Source: a virus
IMG/VR virus record: IMGVR_UViG_3300050821_004062
Location: 1-43,500 of that record
Reading direction: 5' to 3' (one strand)
DNA length: 43,500 bases
Shown: one piece after another, positions 1 to 6,279 of the stretch
Layout of the letters: every line of letters begins with the position of its first letter
How positions within the stretch are numbered: position 1 is the first letter of the stretch
Position numbers and translations under genes: made by a program
Notes under the pieces: generated by a model
What the model was told of the DNA's origin: nothing
Database searches by the model: none
Seen by the model: the letters and a program-made list of their open reading frames with translations, nothing else

Positions 1-378
1 TTTATGTCCCAGAGTTTAGCACGGCTCCATCCTTAAAGTCAAGGGCCAATCTTAATGATCGCATCGTGACTAGCCGAAGGCCGGTCGCGCTCAAACCTTT
101 GGTCCATCCCCCTACCCCCATGTGACATTTGGGACCCCTATGTAACATTGTTACACCGAATGAGAGTTTGTGTGACATAGCGTTTTCATAGTGTTACGCG
201 ACGTGAAACATCTGTTCGACATACGCTACATGCGGTGTGGTCATATCTTAACGCGAACAGACGGCGAATATACCTACCGGGCGGTCGGTTGTTTCGTGTG
301 CCACTTTACCACACCACTGAGATGTTTTGCGAAACACGCTGGCTTTGGATCTCCAGTGTCCGATAACGCGCAGGACTT
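1..378. other. Left non-coding region
   Basis: This stretch has no gene I can support. It carries a palindrome and phased boxes at 121-178 and then runs into the left arm of the inverted repeat at 379. A 68-codon reading frame opens at a GTG at 191, but it has no ribosome binding site, resembles no family I know, and runs through the boundary of the repeat. Confidence 0.5.
121..178. promoter_or_regulatory. Candidate operator: palindrome plus phased TGTRACAT boxes
   Basis: TGTAACA-T-TGTTACA at 141-155 is a perfect 15-bp palindrome with 7-bp arms. Boxes of the form TGTRACAT start at 121, 141 and 171, spacings of 20 and 30 bp, so all would lie on one face of the helix. This is what a dimeric repressor or cooperative regulator site looks like. 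No protein is assigned; the HTH protein at 37925 and the RHH proteins at 1368 and 37603 are the candidates in the window. Confidence 0.45.
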
Positions 379-574
379 CGCAATCCTAGGCGATTAGAGC
401 GATTATTTTGTGGCCTTGCGTGGTTTGGGGCTTGCCGGCCGAGTTCGGGGCTCAGAGGGCAGGGAAACGCAATCTACGGTATATCCTGTAGCGCGATCCG
501 GTATCAGTTTCAGCCTGGCGTTCTCCAGTTCGAGCTCGGCCGCGGCCATACGCTGGATGGGAGAGGGGAGAAGT
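379..574. repeat. Left arm of 196-bp inverted repeat
   Basis: Positions 379-574 match the reverse complement of 43305-43500 at 195 of 196 bases. The single difference is at 477 (C here; the partner base is 43402). The arm covers the 3' part of the small minus-strand gene 403-675 plus 24 bp beyond its stop. Identity stops abruptly at 574/575. The right arm ends at the window edge, so the true repeat may be longer. Confidence 0.9.
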
Positions 575-675
575 TCGGTGAGAGCGGCGTAAATTAAATC
601 GCCGACAATCGGGCTCCAGCGCGGATCGCGCTCTCGCCTTACGGTTGTGTAGTCTGGTTCGTTTTCGTAGGTCAT
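403..675 (-). CDS. Hypothetical protein, 90 aa, partly inside the inverted repeat
   Basis: I do not recognise this protein. The ATG at 675 overlaps the stop of the upstream DUF1376 gene as ATGA, and AAAGGAAAAAAG precedes it as a ribosome binding site, so the two are translationally coupled. The sequence is MTYENEPDY-type, charged, with a short helical stretch (AAAELELENARLKL) around residues 38-50 and a Pro/Lys-rich basic tail ending KPRKATK. The last 57 codons lie in the 196-bp repeat, and a second copy of just this 3' part is at 43305-43476. The position, downstream of a replication-type gene, suggests an early role, but nothing more specific can be said. Confidence 0.6.
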   Translation of the reverse strand: MTYENEPDYTTVRRERDPRWSPIVGDLIYAALTELLPSPIQRMAAAELELENARLKLIPDRATGYTVDCVSLPSEPRTRPASPKPRKATK

Positions 676-1313
676 TTCTTTTTTCCTTTCTTGAGTCCGT
701 CGCCCATCCCGGCCTGATCCACTGCGGCACGGGCGGATTCTATCGGCAGGAGCAATTCGGCGCACGCCGTCTGTAGAGCTTCTTCGAGAGGCATCGCGCA
801 GTTCTTGTCCATCAACCGCCAAATTTCTTCGTTGAGGCGCCTTCGGTCGCGCACGGTCAAAATTCCATTCGACCCATTCCGGGGTGGAGGGGGGGATATG
901 GGGGGGTTAGGTTTTGTATTACTGTGATTGTGATTGTGTAGGTTTTTGCTAGAGCTTGTGCTAGCCTTTTGCTCTAGCAAACGGCTAGCTTTTGCTAGAC
1001 CGCCCTTCTGGCCATATAACTTCCTTTGTTCTCTAATACTTACTCTCTTGGCGATCTCCTCATCGGCCCTCTCGTGGTGGTAGAAATCGCCCTTCCTGAC
1101 GAAAAATTGGTCGAGCACCAGTTGCACATCGGCAGCATCTGCCTCGCTTTTGCTCTGGCAAACGTTTAGCAAAGGGGTAGCTTTTGCTAGGAATGGCCCG
1201 TTGATGTAGTACTCCCACAGCAAAAGCAGGTAGGCACCATGCTGCGCCATTGTGAGCGTGCGGGTCTTATTGATGTAGTCGCCGGGGTACCAAGCGATCC
1301 AAGGATTTTCCAC
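672..1313 (-). CDS. DUF1376 (YdaU-like) phage replication-type protein
   Basis: The N-terminus has the DUF1376 signature: NPWIAWYPGDY, then LTMAQHGAYLLLLWEYY. A Ser/Asn/Pro-rich linker and a charged helical C-terminal half follow. Proteins of this family sit in phage replication modules, often in place of an O-type initiator; the exact role is not established. The frame is open up to an ATG at 1439, but that would overlap the divergent RHH gene and lie upstream of the leftward promoter. I prefer GTG at 1313, four residues before the domain begins (V-E-N-P-W). With the -10 box at 1323-1328 the message would start about 3 nt before this GTG, so it would be almost leaderless. About 213 aa. Confidence 0.75.
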   Translation of the reverse strand: MENPWIAWYPGDYINKTRTLTMAQHGAYLLLLWEYYINGPFLAKATPLLNVCQSKSEADAADVQLVLDQFFVRKGDFYHHERADEEIAKRVSIREQRKLYGQKGGLAKASRLLEQKASTSSSKNLHNHNHSNTKPNPPISPPPPRNGSNGILTVRDRRRLNEEIWRLMDKNCAMPLEEALQTACAELLLPIESARAAVDQAGMGDGLKKGKKK

Positions 1314-1322
1314 GAGGAGTTG

Positions 1323-1361
1323 AAAATAATACTTGACACAAATTTTGTCAAGTAGTAAATT
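1323..1361. promoter_or_regulatory. Divergent promoters sharing one palindromic operator
   Basis: Rightward: TTGACA at 1333-1338, a 17-bp spacer and TAAATT at 1356-1361. Leftward, read on the minus strand: TTGACA at 1351-1346, a 17-bp spacer and TATTTT at 1328-1323. The two -35 boxes are the arms of one perfect inverted repeat, ACTTGACA (1331-1338) and TGTCAAGT (1346-1353), 7 bp apart. A dimeric repressor bound here would block both directions. The first rightward gene encodes an RHH protein, the obvious candidate autorepressor. Confidence 0.75.
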
Positions 1362-1367
1362 GCGTGC

Positions 1368-1541
1368 ATGCCTAACACAGCCCAAGGAGAAACTCAAAAC
1401 ATCAGACTCAGCAAGGTGCCGGTATCGGCTGTTCGCCAAGCGAAATCGAAAGCGGCGCTGCTGGGCGAGACGCTAGAGGAGTTTTTGACCAATCTTCTGA
1501 CGGAACTACTTTCCGCAGAAACCGAAGATGATGAAAAGTAA
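1368..1541 (+). CDS. Ribbon-helix-helix (CopG/Arc-type) repressor, 57 aa
   Basis: A short protein with a beta-strand segment NIRLSKVPVSA followed by two helices (VRQAKSKAALLG, then TLEEFLTNLLTELL) and an acidic tail, the plan of RHH repressors. Dimers of this fold insert a two-stranded ribbon into the major groove of palindromes. The ATG lies six bases after the -10 box TAAATT, so the transcript would begin at the A of the ATG and be leaderless. No ribosome binding site is present. It is first in the rightward operon and its 3' end overlaps the HNH gene by 14 nt. A second module with the same plan is at 37568-37743. Confidence 0.75.
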   Translation: MPNTAQGETQNIRLSKVPVSAVRQAKSKAALLGETLEEFLTNLLTELLSAETEDDEK

Positions 1542-1989
1542 ATGGTCTACCAGAAAAGCTCTCAAACTGATTATCGAGTGGAAAGAATCTCGGCCATGTT
1601 GCGACTGTCACCTGTTCTATCGCTACTTCCAAATTGAGGCAGATCATGTCCCAGAGCGCGGCAAAAAAATCTACGTCCTCGGCTCCCGGCAAGCCCGCAA
1701 ACTCGACGAAGCAACTCTCCGCCGCGAACTGGCGAAGTGTGACGCGGTTTGTCGAAACTGCCATTCGTTCCGAGGCGATGCTCGTCGCCGTCGATCTGGA
1801 TTCCGTCCTGCTCTACCACGAACCAGCGGACGGGGATTACCGCCTGGGGCGAGTGTTACCCCTTGGACTAAAACTCTGCAAACTCCTCAAGAGCCGCGGC
1901 TATCAGGTGGTCGTTTTAACAGCACGCAAGGGGCTGTACAATCACGGCCGGATCTTCGAACACCTGCGTTCTCGCGGATTTCCCGTTGA
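1528..1989 (+). CDS. HNH endonuclease-like protein with out-of-frame tail
   Basis: Residues 1-85 are a small HNH-type zinc protein: CCDC near residue 24, then ADHVPERGKK, then KCDAVCRNCHSFRG, giving two CxxC pairs around a DH motif. Such proteins nick or cut DNA and are common in phage early regions. Family members normally end soon after the NCH motif. Here the frame continues about 65 more codons as Arg/Pro/Ser-rich sequence with no family resemblance, lying on top of the HAD gene (1778-2071) in another frame. The tail is probably non-functional readthrough after loss of a stop. Two ATGs (1528, 1531) are possible starts. Confidence 0.65.
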   Translation: MMKSKWSTRKALKLIIEWKESRPCCDCHLFYRYFQIEADHVPERGKKIYVLGSRQARKLDEATLRRELAKCDAVCRNCHSFRGDARRRRSGFRPALPRTSGRGLPPGASVTPWTKTLQTPQEPRLSGGRFNSTQGAVQSRPDLRTPAFSRISR

Positions 1990-2071
1990 CCGCGTAACCA
2001 ACCGGAAACCGCCGGCTGATGCGTACTTTGATGACAAAGCGTTTCGAGTTCCGAAAAACTGGGCATTCTAG
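1778..2071 (+). CDS. HAD-superfamily phosphatase-like protein, 97 aa
   Basis: HAD motifs in order: DLDSV near residue 6 (nucleophile and acid/base aspartates), LTAR (motif II), NRK (possible motif III lysine) and YFDDKA (motif IV acidic pair). The protein is a minimal core with no cap domain. Its substrate cannot be told; nucleotidase or polynucleotide phosphatase are common phage roles. The frame is open from 1634, but the fold begins at the ATG at 1778, which has GAGG just upstream. The first 212 nt overlap the HNH gene's tail in a different frame. Confidence 0.6.
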   Translation: MLVAVDLDSVLLYHEPADGDYRLGRVLPLGLKLCKLLKSRGYQVVVLTARKGLYNHGRIFEHLRSRGFPVDRVTNRKPPADAYFDDKAFRVPKNWAF

Positions 2072-2108
2072 GGGCAGCCCTCCCGTATGGGCTAGAAGGG
2101 GTGGAAAG

Positions 2109-2834
2109 ATGAGCGAAATCTTGGAACTGGAAACGATGGGCAGTGAGCACATTTCGGTTGTGTGCGAGAAAGCCGCAGAGAAGGCAAAAGCCGCTGGAGT
2201 CGCAGTTCATTTCGTATTCAACGAAACGGATGTGACGGCACAGCCGGGAGAATCGGCGCAGGTTCTTGAGGCACGATGGCGCGCTGATTATGAGGCCAAA
2301 GCTAAGGCGTGGCGCGAGTCTCCTGAATATGCCGCGCGTGAGGCCCAGAGAGTAGAAGATGACCGTCGTGCTCGTGAAGCACACATGACTGAGGGGGCCA
2401 GCACCGAGGCTGAATTACGGGAAGCAAAGGTTCCGTGGCCTCTCACCGAAGCACAGTTAGCAGAGTATATCGAATCGCTCGTGAGCAAAACGCACGATTA
2501 CGGAACCTGCGTCTATGCCATGAGCATGGCGGCTGAGGCCGCATTCAACTACGTGGCTGGCAAGTTAGGCGTCACTGGCTTCCAAGCCTCGTGTGCTGAT
2601 CTGGATTTTGTCCGGCGCGTGCGGAATCTCAATGGGCCATTCATTTTACTTAAAGGCGAGGATGCCTTGTATCCGCAGTACGACCTTCCGAAGAAACTGC
2701 AAGAGGCGATGGAATCATGGAAGCCGTGGCTCGCAGAACAAGCGGACAAGAATCTGGCAGACAAAGGTCCTGTGCATCCTGAAGTTGTAGCGCATTGGAG
2801 AAAACTAGCCACGAGCAAGGCTGAAGTCAGGTAG
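2109..2834 (+). CDS. Conserved phage hypothetical protein, 241 aa
   Basis: Start chosen at ATG 2109 (GTGGAAAG upstream). The first 100 residues are charged and Ala/Glu-rich and look coiled-coil-like. The second half contains DYGTCVYAMSMAAEAAFNYVA, LGVTGFQASCADLDF and FILLKGEDALYPQYDL, blocks I recognise as recurring in unassigned phage proteins. No catalytic signature is evident. It sits in a run of small early genes. Confidence 0.65.
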   Translation: MSEILELETMGSEHISVVCEKAAEKAKAAGVAVHFVFNETDVTAQPGESAQVLEARWRADYEAKAKAWRESPEYAAREAQRVEDDRRAREAHMTEGASTEAELREAKVPWPLTEAQLAEYIESLVSKTHDYGTCVYAMSMAAEAAFNYVAGKLGVTGFQASCADLDFVRRVRNLNGPFILLKGEDALYPQYDLPKKLQEAMESWKPWLAEQADKNLADKGPVHPEVVAHWRKLATSKAEVR

Positions 2835-2836
2835 GT

Positions 2837-2977
2837 ATGACGGACAAAGAAAGACAACGCGCTCACTACTATAGGGTCAAGGCCGACCCTATTCGATATG
2901 CCGAGTACCTAGAACGGCGGCGCAGAGAGCGCCGTAAACGACAGTCTGAATCAGGAACTCGCTCGGATTCGGACTAA
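2837..2977 (+). CDS. Small basic protein, 46 aa
   Basis: Starts 2 nt after the previous stop, with AGGTAGGT as ribosome binding site. It is very basic, with an RYAEYLERRRRERRKRQ block, and resembles the short YxKxDPxRYAEYLERRR proteins or HNH-protein tails seen in phages. Nucleic-acid binding is plausible from charge alone. Confidence 0.5.
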   Translation: MTDKERQRAHYYRVKADPIRYAEYLERRRRERRKRQSESGTRSDSD

Positions 2978-2991
2978 AGCGTGGTTACGAG

Positions 2992-3093
2992 ATGCTAGAA
3001 ATTCTCCTGGTCACGCACGGCGGAGCGCATAACGACACGATTGTTACCGTGGAGAGAAAGACGCCTAATCTGTTCTCGGAGCCAAAGCCATGA
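2992..3093 (+). CDS. Possible 33-aa protein
   Basis: ATG at 2992 to TGA at 3091-3093. No clear family and no strong ribosome binding site. The stop overlaps the next ATG (ATGA), which is the main reason to take it seriously. Confidence 0.3.
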   Translation: MLEILLVTHGGAHNDTIVTVERKTPNLFSEPKP

Positions 3094-3176
3094 CTGCGAA
3101 AGAATAGGCAGAAGCGTTTGCCAATGTGCCCTACGAAAATATCGAGCCTATGGTGTTTGTAAGGGTTAGAAAGTGA
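3090..3176 (+). pseudogene. 28-codon frame interrupted by an in-frame TAG
   Basis: The ATG at 3090 overlaps the preceding stop as ATGA. After five codons (MTAKE) a TAG occurs at 3105-3107, and the same frame then stays open for 22 more sense codons (AEAFANVPYENIEP and onward) to a TGA at 3174-3176. This is a small gene broken by one amber codon, a sequencing error, or chance. TAG is an ordinary stop for other genes here (portal-adjacent terminase, 20632, 21304), so genome-wide amber recoding is unlikely. Confidence 0.25.
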
Positions 3177-3257
3177 TCCCCTGTATCTCAGGGAGAAAAG
3201 GTGGAGGTGGGGTAAACCTTTTTTCGTCTACGAAGCAGTTTTGTTGGTGAGTGCAAA

Positions 3258-3596
3258 CCGGGTCCCTGCCCTCAATCAGGGAGAGAGGTGGTAAGAGTTG
3301 AAACCATCAATTGGAAGAATCGTTCACTTTGTACAAAAGAAGCCCCCGACATATGGGACCGGGTTCGTTCATCTCCCTGCAATCATCGTCGCTGTGTGGG
3401 GCGATACGTGCGTTAATTTGCAGGTTTTCACTGATGGCGGTAACTCTGAAATCGACGGCACTAACTTCCCGAATGTGAAGTGGGTAACCAGCGCATCCTT
3501 GGATGAAAGCGCAACGCTGGATCGCACGTGGCACTGGCCGGAACAGGTCTGAAGGACTCTCGCTCGGGTCTCGGTCGATGGCGGGCAGGGACCCGG
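3258..3596. repeat. 14-bp inverted repeat flanking one gene
   Basis: CCGGGTCCCTGCCC at 3258-3271 and its exact complement GGGCAGGGACCCGG at 3583-3596 bracket the gene at 3298-3552. A local hairpin (CCCTG/CAGGG) lies beside the left copy. The segment between 3177 and 3297 holds no gene I can support. Confidence 0.55.
3298..3552 (+). CDS. Conserved phage hypothetical protein, 84 aa
   Basis: TTG start with GAGAGGTGG upstream. The sequence begins KPSIGRIVHFV, contains PAIIVAVW and VNLQVFTDG, and ends TWHWPE. I recognise this layout from small all-beta phage and prophage proteins of unknown function that occur widely. It is one compact domain and its function is unknown. The gene is bracketed by the inverted repeat at 3258/3583. 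Confidence 0.6.
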   Translation: MKPSIGRIVHFVQKKPPTYGTGFVHLPAIIVAVWGDTCVNLQVFTDGGNSEIDGTNFPNVKWVTSASLDESATLDRTWHWPEQV

Positions 3597-3642
3597 CGAG
3601 GTCTAACCAGCAGAAATACTTTGTAGACGATGAGAGGTTTGT
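3553..3642. other. Gap with right copy of 14-bp repeat
   Basis: Ninety bases without a gene. They contain GGGCAGGGACCCGG, and a local CGGGTC (3565-3570)/GACCCG (3590-3595) pair that could form a competing hairpin. Confidence 0.4.
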
Positions 3643-3864
3643 ATGTCAGAAAGAACCAGCGCTTCCAGAGAAAGGCGGACTGAAGAAATGAGCGCCCACA
3701 AAGATTGTCCGCAGTGCGGCAGTGACGATCCCGCCTACCCTTTGCTTGTTAGTTGGAGGGTCAGCAGGGCAATGTGTGCTCACGAATTTCACAAATCTTT
3801 TCTTGAGATGATGCTGCGCCCAACTCTATGGAGGGTTATTGCGTATTGGTGGAGGGGCCGATGA
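3643..3864 (+). CDS. Small zinc-ribbon-like protein, 73 aa
   Basis: ATG at 3643 with GAGAGG 5 nt upstream. A CPQCG knuckle sits near residue 22, and a later CAHEFH could supply more metal ligands. The C-terminus is Trp/Arg-rich (LWRVIAYWWRGR). No known family. Its end overlaps the next gene by 4 nt (ATGA). Confidence 0.45.
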   Translation: MSERTSASRERRTEEMSAHKDCPQCGSDDPAYPLLVSWRVSRAMCAHEFHKSFLEMMLRPTLWRVIAYWWRGR

Positions 3865-4751
3865 GCGAGCGAGTACAGCCGGAGCACCTGAGAGCGGCGG
3901 ACAGGATTCTGAAAGGAATCTGGGGCGATAGTATTTCTCTTGTTGATCCGCAACCATTGGCGCAGATCATGGCGGACTGCGGACTAGTAGCGAAGGAGGT
4001 GATGCCCAATGAACGATCGGGACAGACCGAATCCTTACAACCCCAGAGTGACCTGTCGGGGGCGGCGCGTCCGAATAAACACGCTGCGAGTGAGGTAGGC
4101 GTACAAGCTCCCATCGAGCCGCCCAAGTCCCCCGTAACGCTCTCCCCAACAAGTCAAATGTTGAGGCAGGCTCGGGATAAGTGGATTGGTGACGAATACA
4201 GAGCAGCGCGTATGCCCATAGCTGAACGGGACGCTTTCGATGCGGGGTGGAATGCGGCTCTTGGCATTATCCCTCCGACAAAGATTTGCAAGAACTGCAA
4301 GCAAGTAAAAGGGCTGCCAGATACAGGCCAGATTTGCTGCTCAGGCGTTAGCGTCCACCACAAGTGGGAGGACTGGCCAGAGCAAGAGAATTGTGCCTGT
4401 AGTCCATTTGGCCACGAGCCAACCTGTATCGAGTCCGCACAAACACGCAGCGGGGGAACGCTCTCAGCGCAGGCACAGCAAGCTGGCTCCAATTCCTCCG
4501 CTCCCATCGAGCCACGACTTCCAGGAGAGCATGATTTGCTGCGCTTGGCTCAGGAATTCGTTCGCATGATCGACGACAACTGGGAACTCCCAGAAGAGAA
4601 GGTATTCGAGGACATCACCAACGACTGGTTCCTAGCGTGGTTCAAATCTTTTAAGCGCGAAATCAAACGGACTGCCGATTCTGAGGCCGTGGCCTCCGCT
4701 CCCATCTCCAAAGCGGAAGCGCGGAAGGATGCGACGAAAGGGGAGTTATGA
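3861..4751 (+). CDS. Mosaic hypothetical protein with API linkers, 296 aa
   Basis: Start taken at the ATG overlapping the previous stop. Three segments are separated by similar linkers (QAPIEP, SAPIEP, SAPISK). The first is a short helical region (EHLRAADRILKGIW). The middle has AERDAFDAGWNAAL, a phrase common in phage proteins, followed by a Cys/His cluster (CKNCKQ, CCSG, CAC, HEPTC) that probably binds zinc. The last is acidic and helical (LAQEFVRMIDDNW). It looks like small phage modules stitched together. Function unknown. Confidence 0.55.
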   Translation: MSERVQPEHLRAADRILKGIWGDSISLVDPQPLAQIMADCGLVAKEVMPNERSGQTESLQPQSDLSGAARPNKHAASEVGVQAPIEPPKSPVTLSPTSQMLRQARDKWIGDEYRAARMPIAERDAFDAGWNAALGIIPPTKICKNCKQVKGLPDTGQICCSGVSVHHKWEDWPEQENCACSPFGHEPTCIESAQTRSGGTLSAQAQQAGSNSSAPIEPRLPGEHDLLRLAQEFVRMIDDNWELPEEKVFEDITNDWFLAWFKSFKREIKRTADSEAVASAPISKAEARKDATKGEL

Positions 4752-5077
4752 GCGATACGAAATTTACGTCGGGGCCGTGGGAATTCCATCACGACATGGA
4801 CGGCGACTTCGCGATATTCGCCGGACCAAAGATCATCGCTAGTACTAATCTTGATCGCGACGTGGACCAAGCGAACGCCCGACTGATCTCCGCCGCTCCC
4901 GAGATGTACGAAGCGCTGGAGTCGATGCGCCACGCCATGAAGGAAGGCTGGATTACGCCCGAAGATAAGCCGACCGACTGGGAACTCGGCTGGGAAGCTG
5001 CCTGCCGTCAATTCCAAATCGCCAAGGTAAACGAAGTAGCTGAGGCAGCCCTGCGTAAAGCCCGTGGCGAGTCGTGA
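4748..5077 (+). CDS. Conserved phage hypothetical protein, 109 aa
   Basis: Overlaps the previous stop as ATGA. It contains FTSGPWEF, IIASTNL and ARLISAAPEMYEALE, a signature I recognise from a very widespread small phage protein family of unknown function. The C-terminus is helical and Ala/Glu-rich. Expression is coupled to the flanking genes. Confidence 0.7.
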   Translation: MSDTKFTSGPWEFHHDMDGDFAIFAGPKIIASTNLDRDVDQANARLISAAPEMYEALESMRHAMKEGWITPEDKPTDWELGWEAACRQFQIAKVNEVAEAALRKARGES

Positions 5078-5090
5078 TTCTGAGAGCTAG
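5075..5090 (+). repeat. 16-bp direct repeat, copy 1
   Basis: TGATTCTGAGAGCTAG here recurs exactly at 5592-5607. In each place it encodes I-L-R-A directly after a potential GTG or ATG start. Confidence 0.7.
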
Positions 5091-5103
5091 TGAAAGGTCG
5101 ATC

Positions 5104-5586
5104 ATGAAAACGGACGCCTATTTATCGAATGACCGAAAGTACCGCTACTGGCTGCTTCGCATTTGGGACGAGTCTCTTCCAGTGAACTGCACGTGTGGCG
5201 TAAATCCATCAACTGCGGATGAGAGCGAAAACGACCCGACGATTCGCAAGGATATTGGATTTTCGGAGCGGCAGGGATTCGGCGGATTGCTCAAGGTGAA
5301 TCTGTCGGCGTTTCGCAGCACTGATCCGAAGGGTGCGCGGTATCAGCCTATCGGAGAATTCAATACACCCGCCCACATCCGCAAGTATTACGACACGTTC
5401 AAGGCTACGCAAATGACATTCTGTTGGGGAAGAAATGGGAGTCGATTCTTTACTCAGGCGTCGAACCTACGAGCGGAATTCCCGAAGGCGATGTGCTTTG
5501 GGAAAAACCCTGACGGGACTCCGCGCCACACATTAATGCTTCCGTACACGACCAAGATTGAACTTTATGAACCAATCCCCTACTGA
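5104..5586 (+). CDS. DUF1643 family protein, 160 aa
   Basis: The sequence follows the DUF1643 plan: RYWLLRIWD at the start, CGVNPSTADESENDPTIRKDIGF (NPSTAD core), then GGLLKVNLSAFRSTDP and FCWGRNG. The biochemical role is unknown. I start at ATG 5104 (AAAGG 8 nt upstream) because the family sequence begins there. A GTG at 5074 overlapping the previous stop would add ten residues, MILRASERSI, which match the start of the next gene. Confidence 0.75.
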   Translation: MKTDAYLSNDRKYRYWLLRIWDESLPVNCTCGVNPSTADESENDPTIRKDIGFSERQGFGGLLKVNLSAFRSTDPKGARYQPIGEFNTPAHIRKYYDTFKATQMTFCWGRNGSRFFTQASNLRAEFPKAMCFGKNPDGTPRHTLMLPYTTKIELYEPIPY

Positions 5587-5881
5587 CGCGATGATTCTGA
5601 GAGCTAGGGCGAAGCCGTTGGAGGAGATTCCCGAGGAATGCTTCTGCTGCCCTTCCATGCGAAAAAGATTAATAAATCGCAGCGCCAAGAGGGCAATCGT
5701 GAGAGTACATTCAACTCCGGTGGTGTCCGCCCCGCCGTGCATTTATTGTGGGCAGCGTGACGGCGCTGGATTGGTCAAGGTTGATGGCTACGGTTCGATT
5801 GATCCCCGAGCCTGGGATATAGAAGAAGCACCGGAGAGTCCTGAGTCTATGAGGGAGGCCAGCGATGAGCGACAAGGCTGA
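5567..5881 (+). CDS. Small cysteine-containing protein, 104 aa
   Basis: Contains CFCCPS and a CIYCGQRDG knuckle, so a zinc site is likely. Ends in an acidic tail. Starts at 5567 or 5591 are possible; the second gives MILRARAKP, whose first codons are the second copy of the 16-bp repeat. No ribosome binding site is clear for either, so coupling to the preceding gene is likely. No family recognised. Confidence 0.45.
   Translation: MNQSPTDAMILRARAKPLEEIPEECFCCPSMRKRLINRSAKRAIVRVHSTPVVSAPPCIYCGQRDGAGLVKVDGYGSIDPRAWDIEEAPESPESMREASDERQG
5592..5607 (+). repeat. 16-bp direct repeat, copy 2
   Basis: Exact second copy of the sequence at 5075-5090, again spanning the codons after a candidate start. 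Confidence 0.7.
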
Positions 5882-6170
5882 GGGAGCGCCACGAAGGATT
5901 CAACGCAAGCGCGCGAAGGGATGGAAGATGCCGCCGAACACGATCTATGTGGGCAGGCCGACGAAGTGGGGAAATCCTTGGCAGGTGGGAGATGTGATAG
6001 ATGGGCAGGTTGTGACGCCAGAAGTAGCGGTGGAGTGGTATCGAATGGTGGTTCTGACGCCGGAAAATTCCAAACGCGCCGCCGAACTTCGCGGTAAAGA
6101 CTTGGCTTGCTGGTGCCCACTCGATCAACCCTGTCACGCCGACGTACTACTGGAGATCGCCAATGGATAA
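5865..6170 (+). CDS. DUF4326 family protein, 101 aa
   Basis: Family landmarks are all present: RIQRKRAKGWKMPPNTIYV, GRPTKWGNPW, ELRGKDLACWCP and CHADVLLEIANG. DUF4326 is a common phage and bacterial domain of unknown function. The conserved Cys/His residues near the C-terminus (CWCP, CHAD) may bind a metal. ATG at 5865 has GGGAGG upstream. The gene overlaps the previous one by 17 nt and the next by 8 nt. Confidence 0.75.
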   Translation: MSDKAEGAPRRIQRKRAKGWKMPPNTIYVGRPTKWGNPWQVGDVIDGQVVTPEVAVEWYRMVVLTPENSKRAAELRGKDLACWCPLDQPCHADVLLEIANG

Positions 6171-6279
6171 CTCAAAAGTGGTGGCCGAGGGAGCGCGGCA
6201 GCATATCATCAACCCGGTTACTGACCGATGCGTGCGGTGCGGACGCAATGCCTTCAACCGCGTAGTTAGATTTTTCTGA
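6163..6279 (+). CDS. Small CxxC protein, 38 aa
   Basis: The ATG lies inside the last codons of the DUF4326 gene. The protein has one CVRCG knuckle near residue 23 and ends in VVRFF. It is too short to assign. Confidence 0.4.
   Translation: MDNSKVVAEGARQHIINPVTDRCVRCGRNAFNRVVRFF

Noticed and set aside
191-397. 68-codon GTG-started frame at the left end
   Set aside because: No ribosome binding site or recognisable family, and it crosses into the inverted repeat. Treated as non-coding.
3090-3176. Genome-wide recoding of TAG
   Set aside because: Several well-supported genes end in TAG (for example at 13209, 20632 and 21304), so TAG works as a stop.
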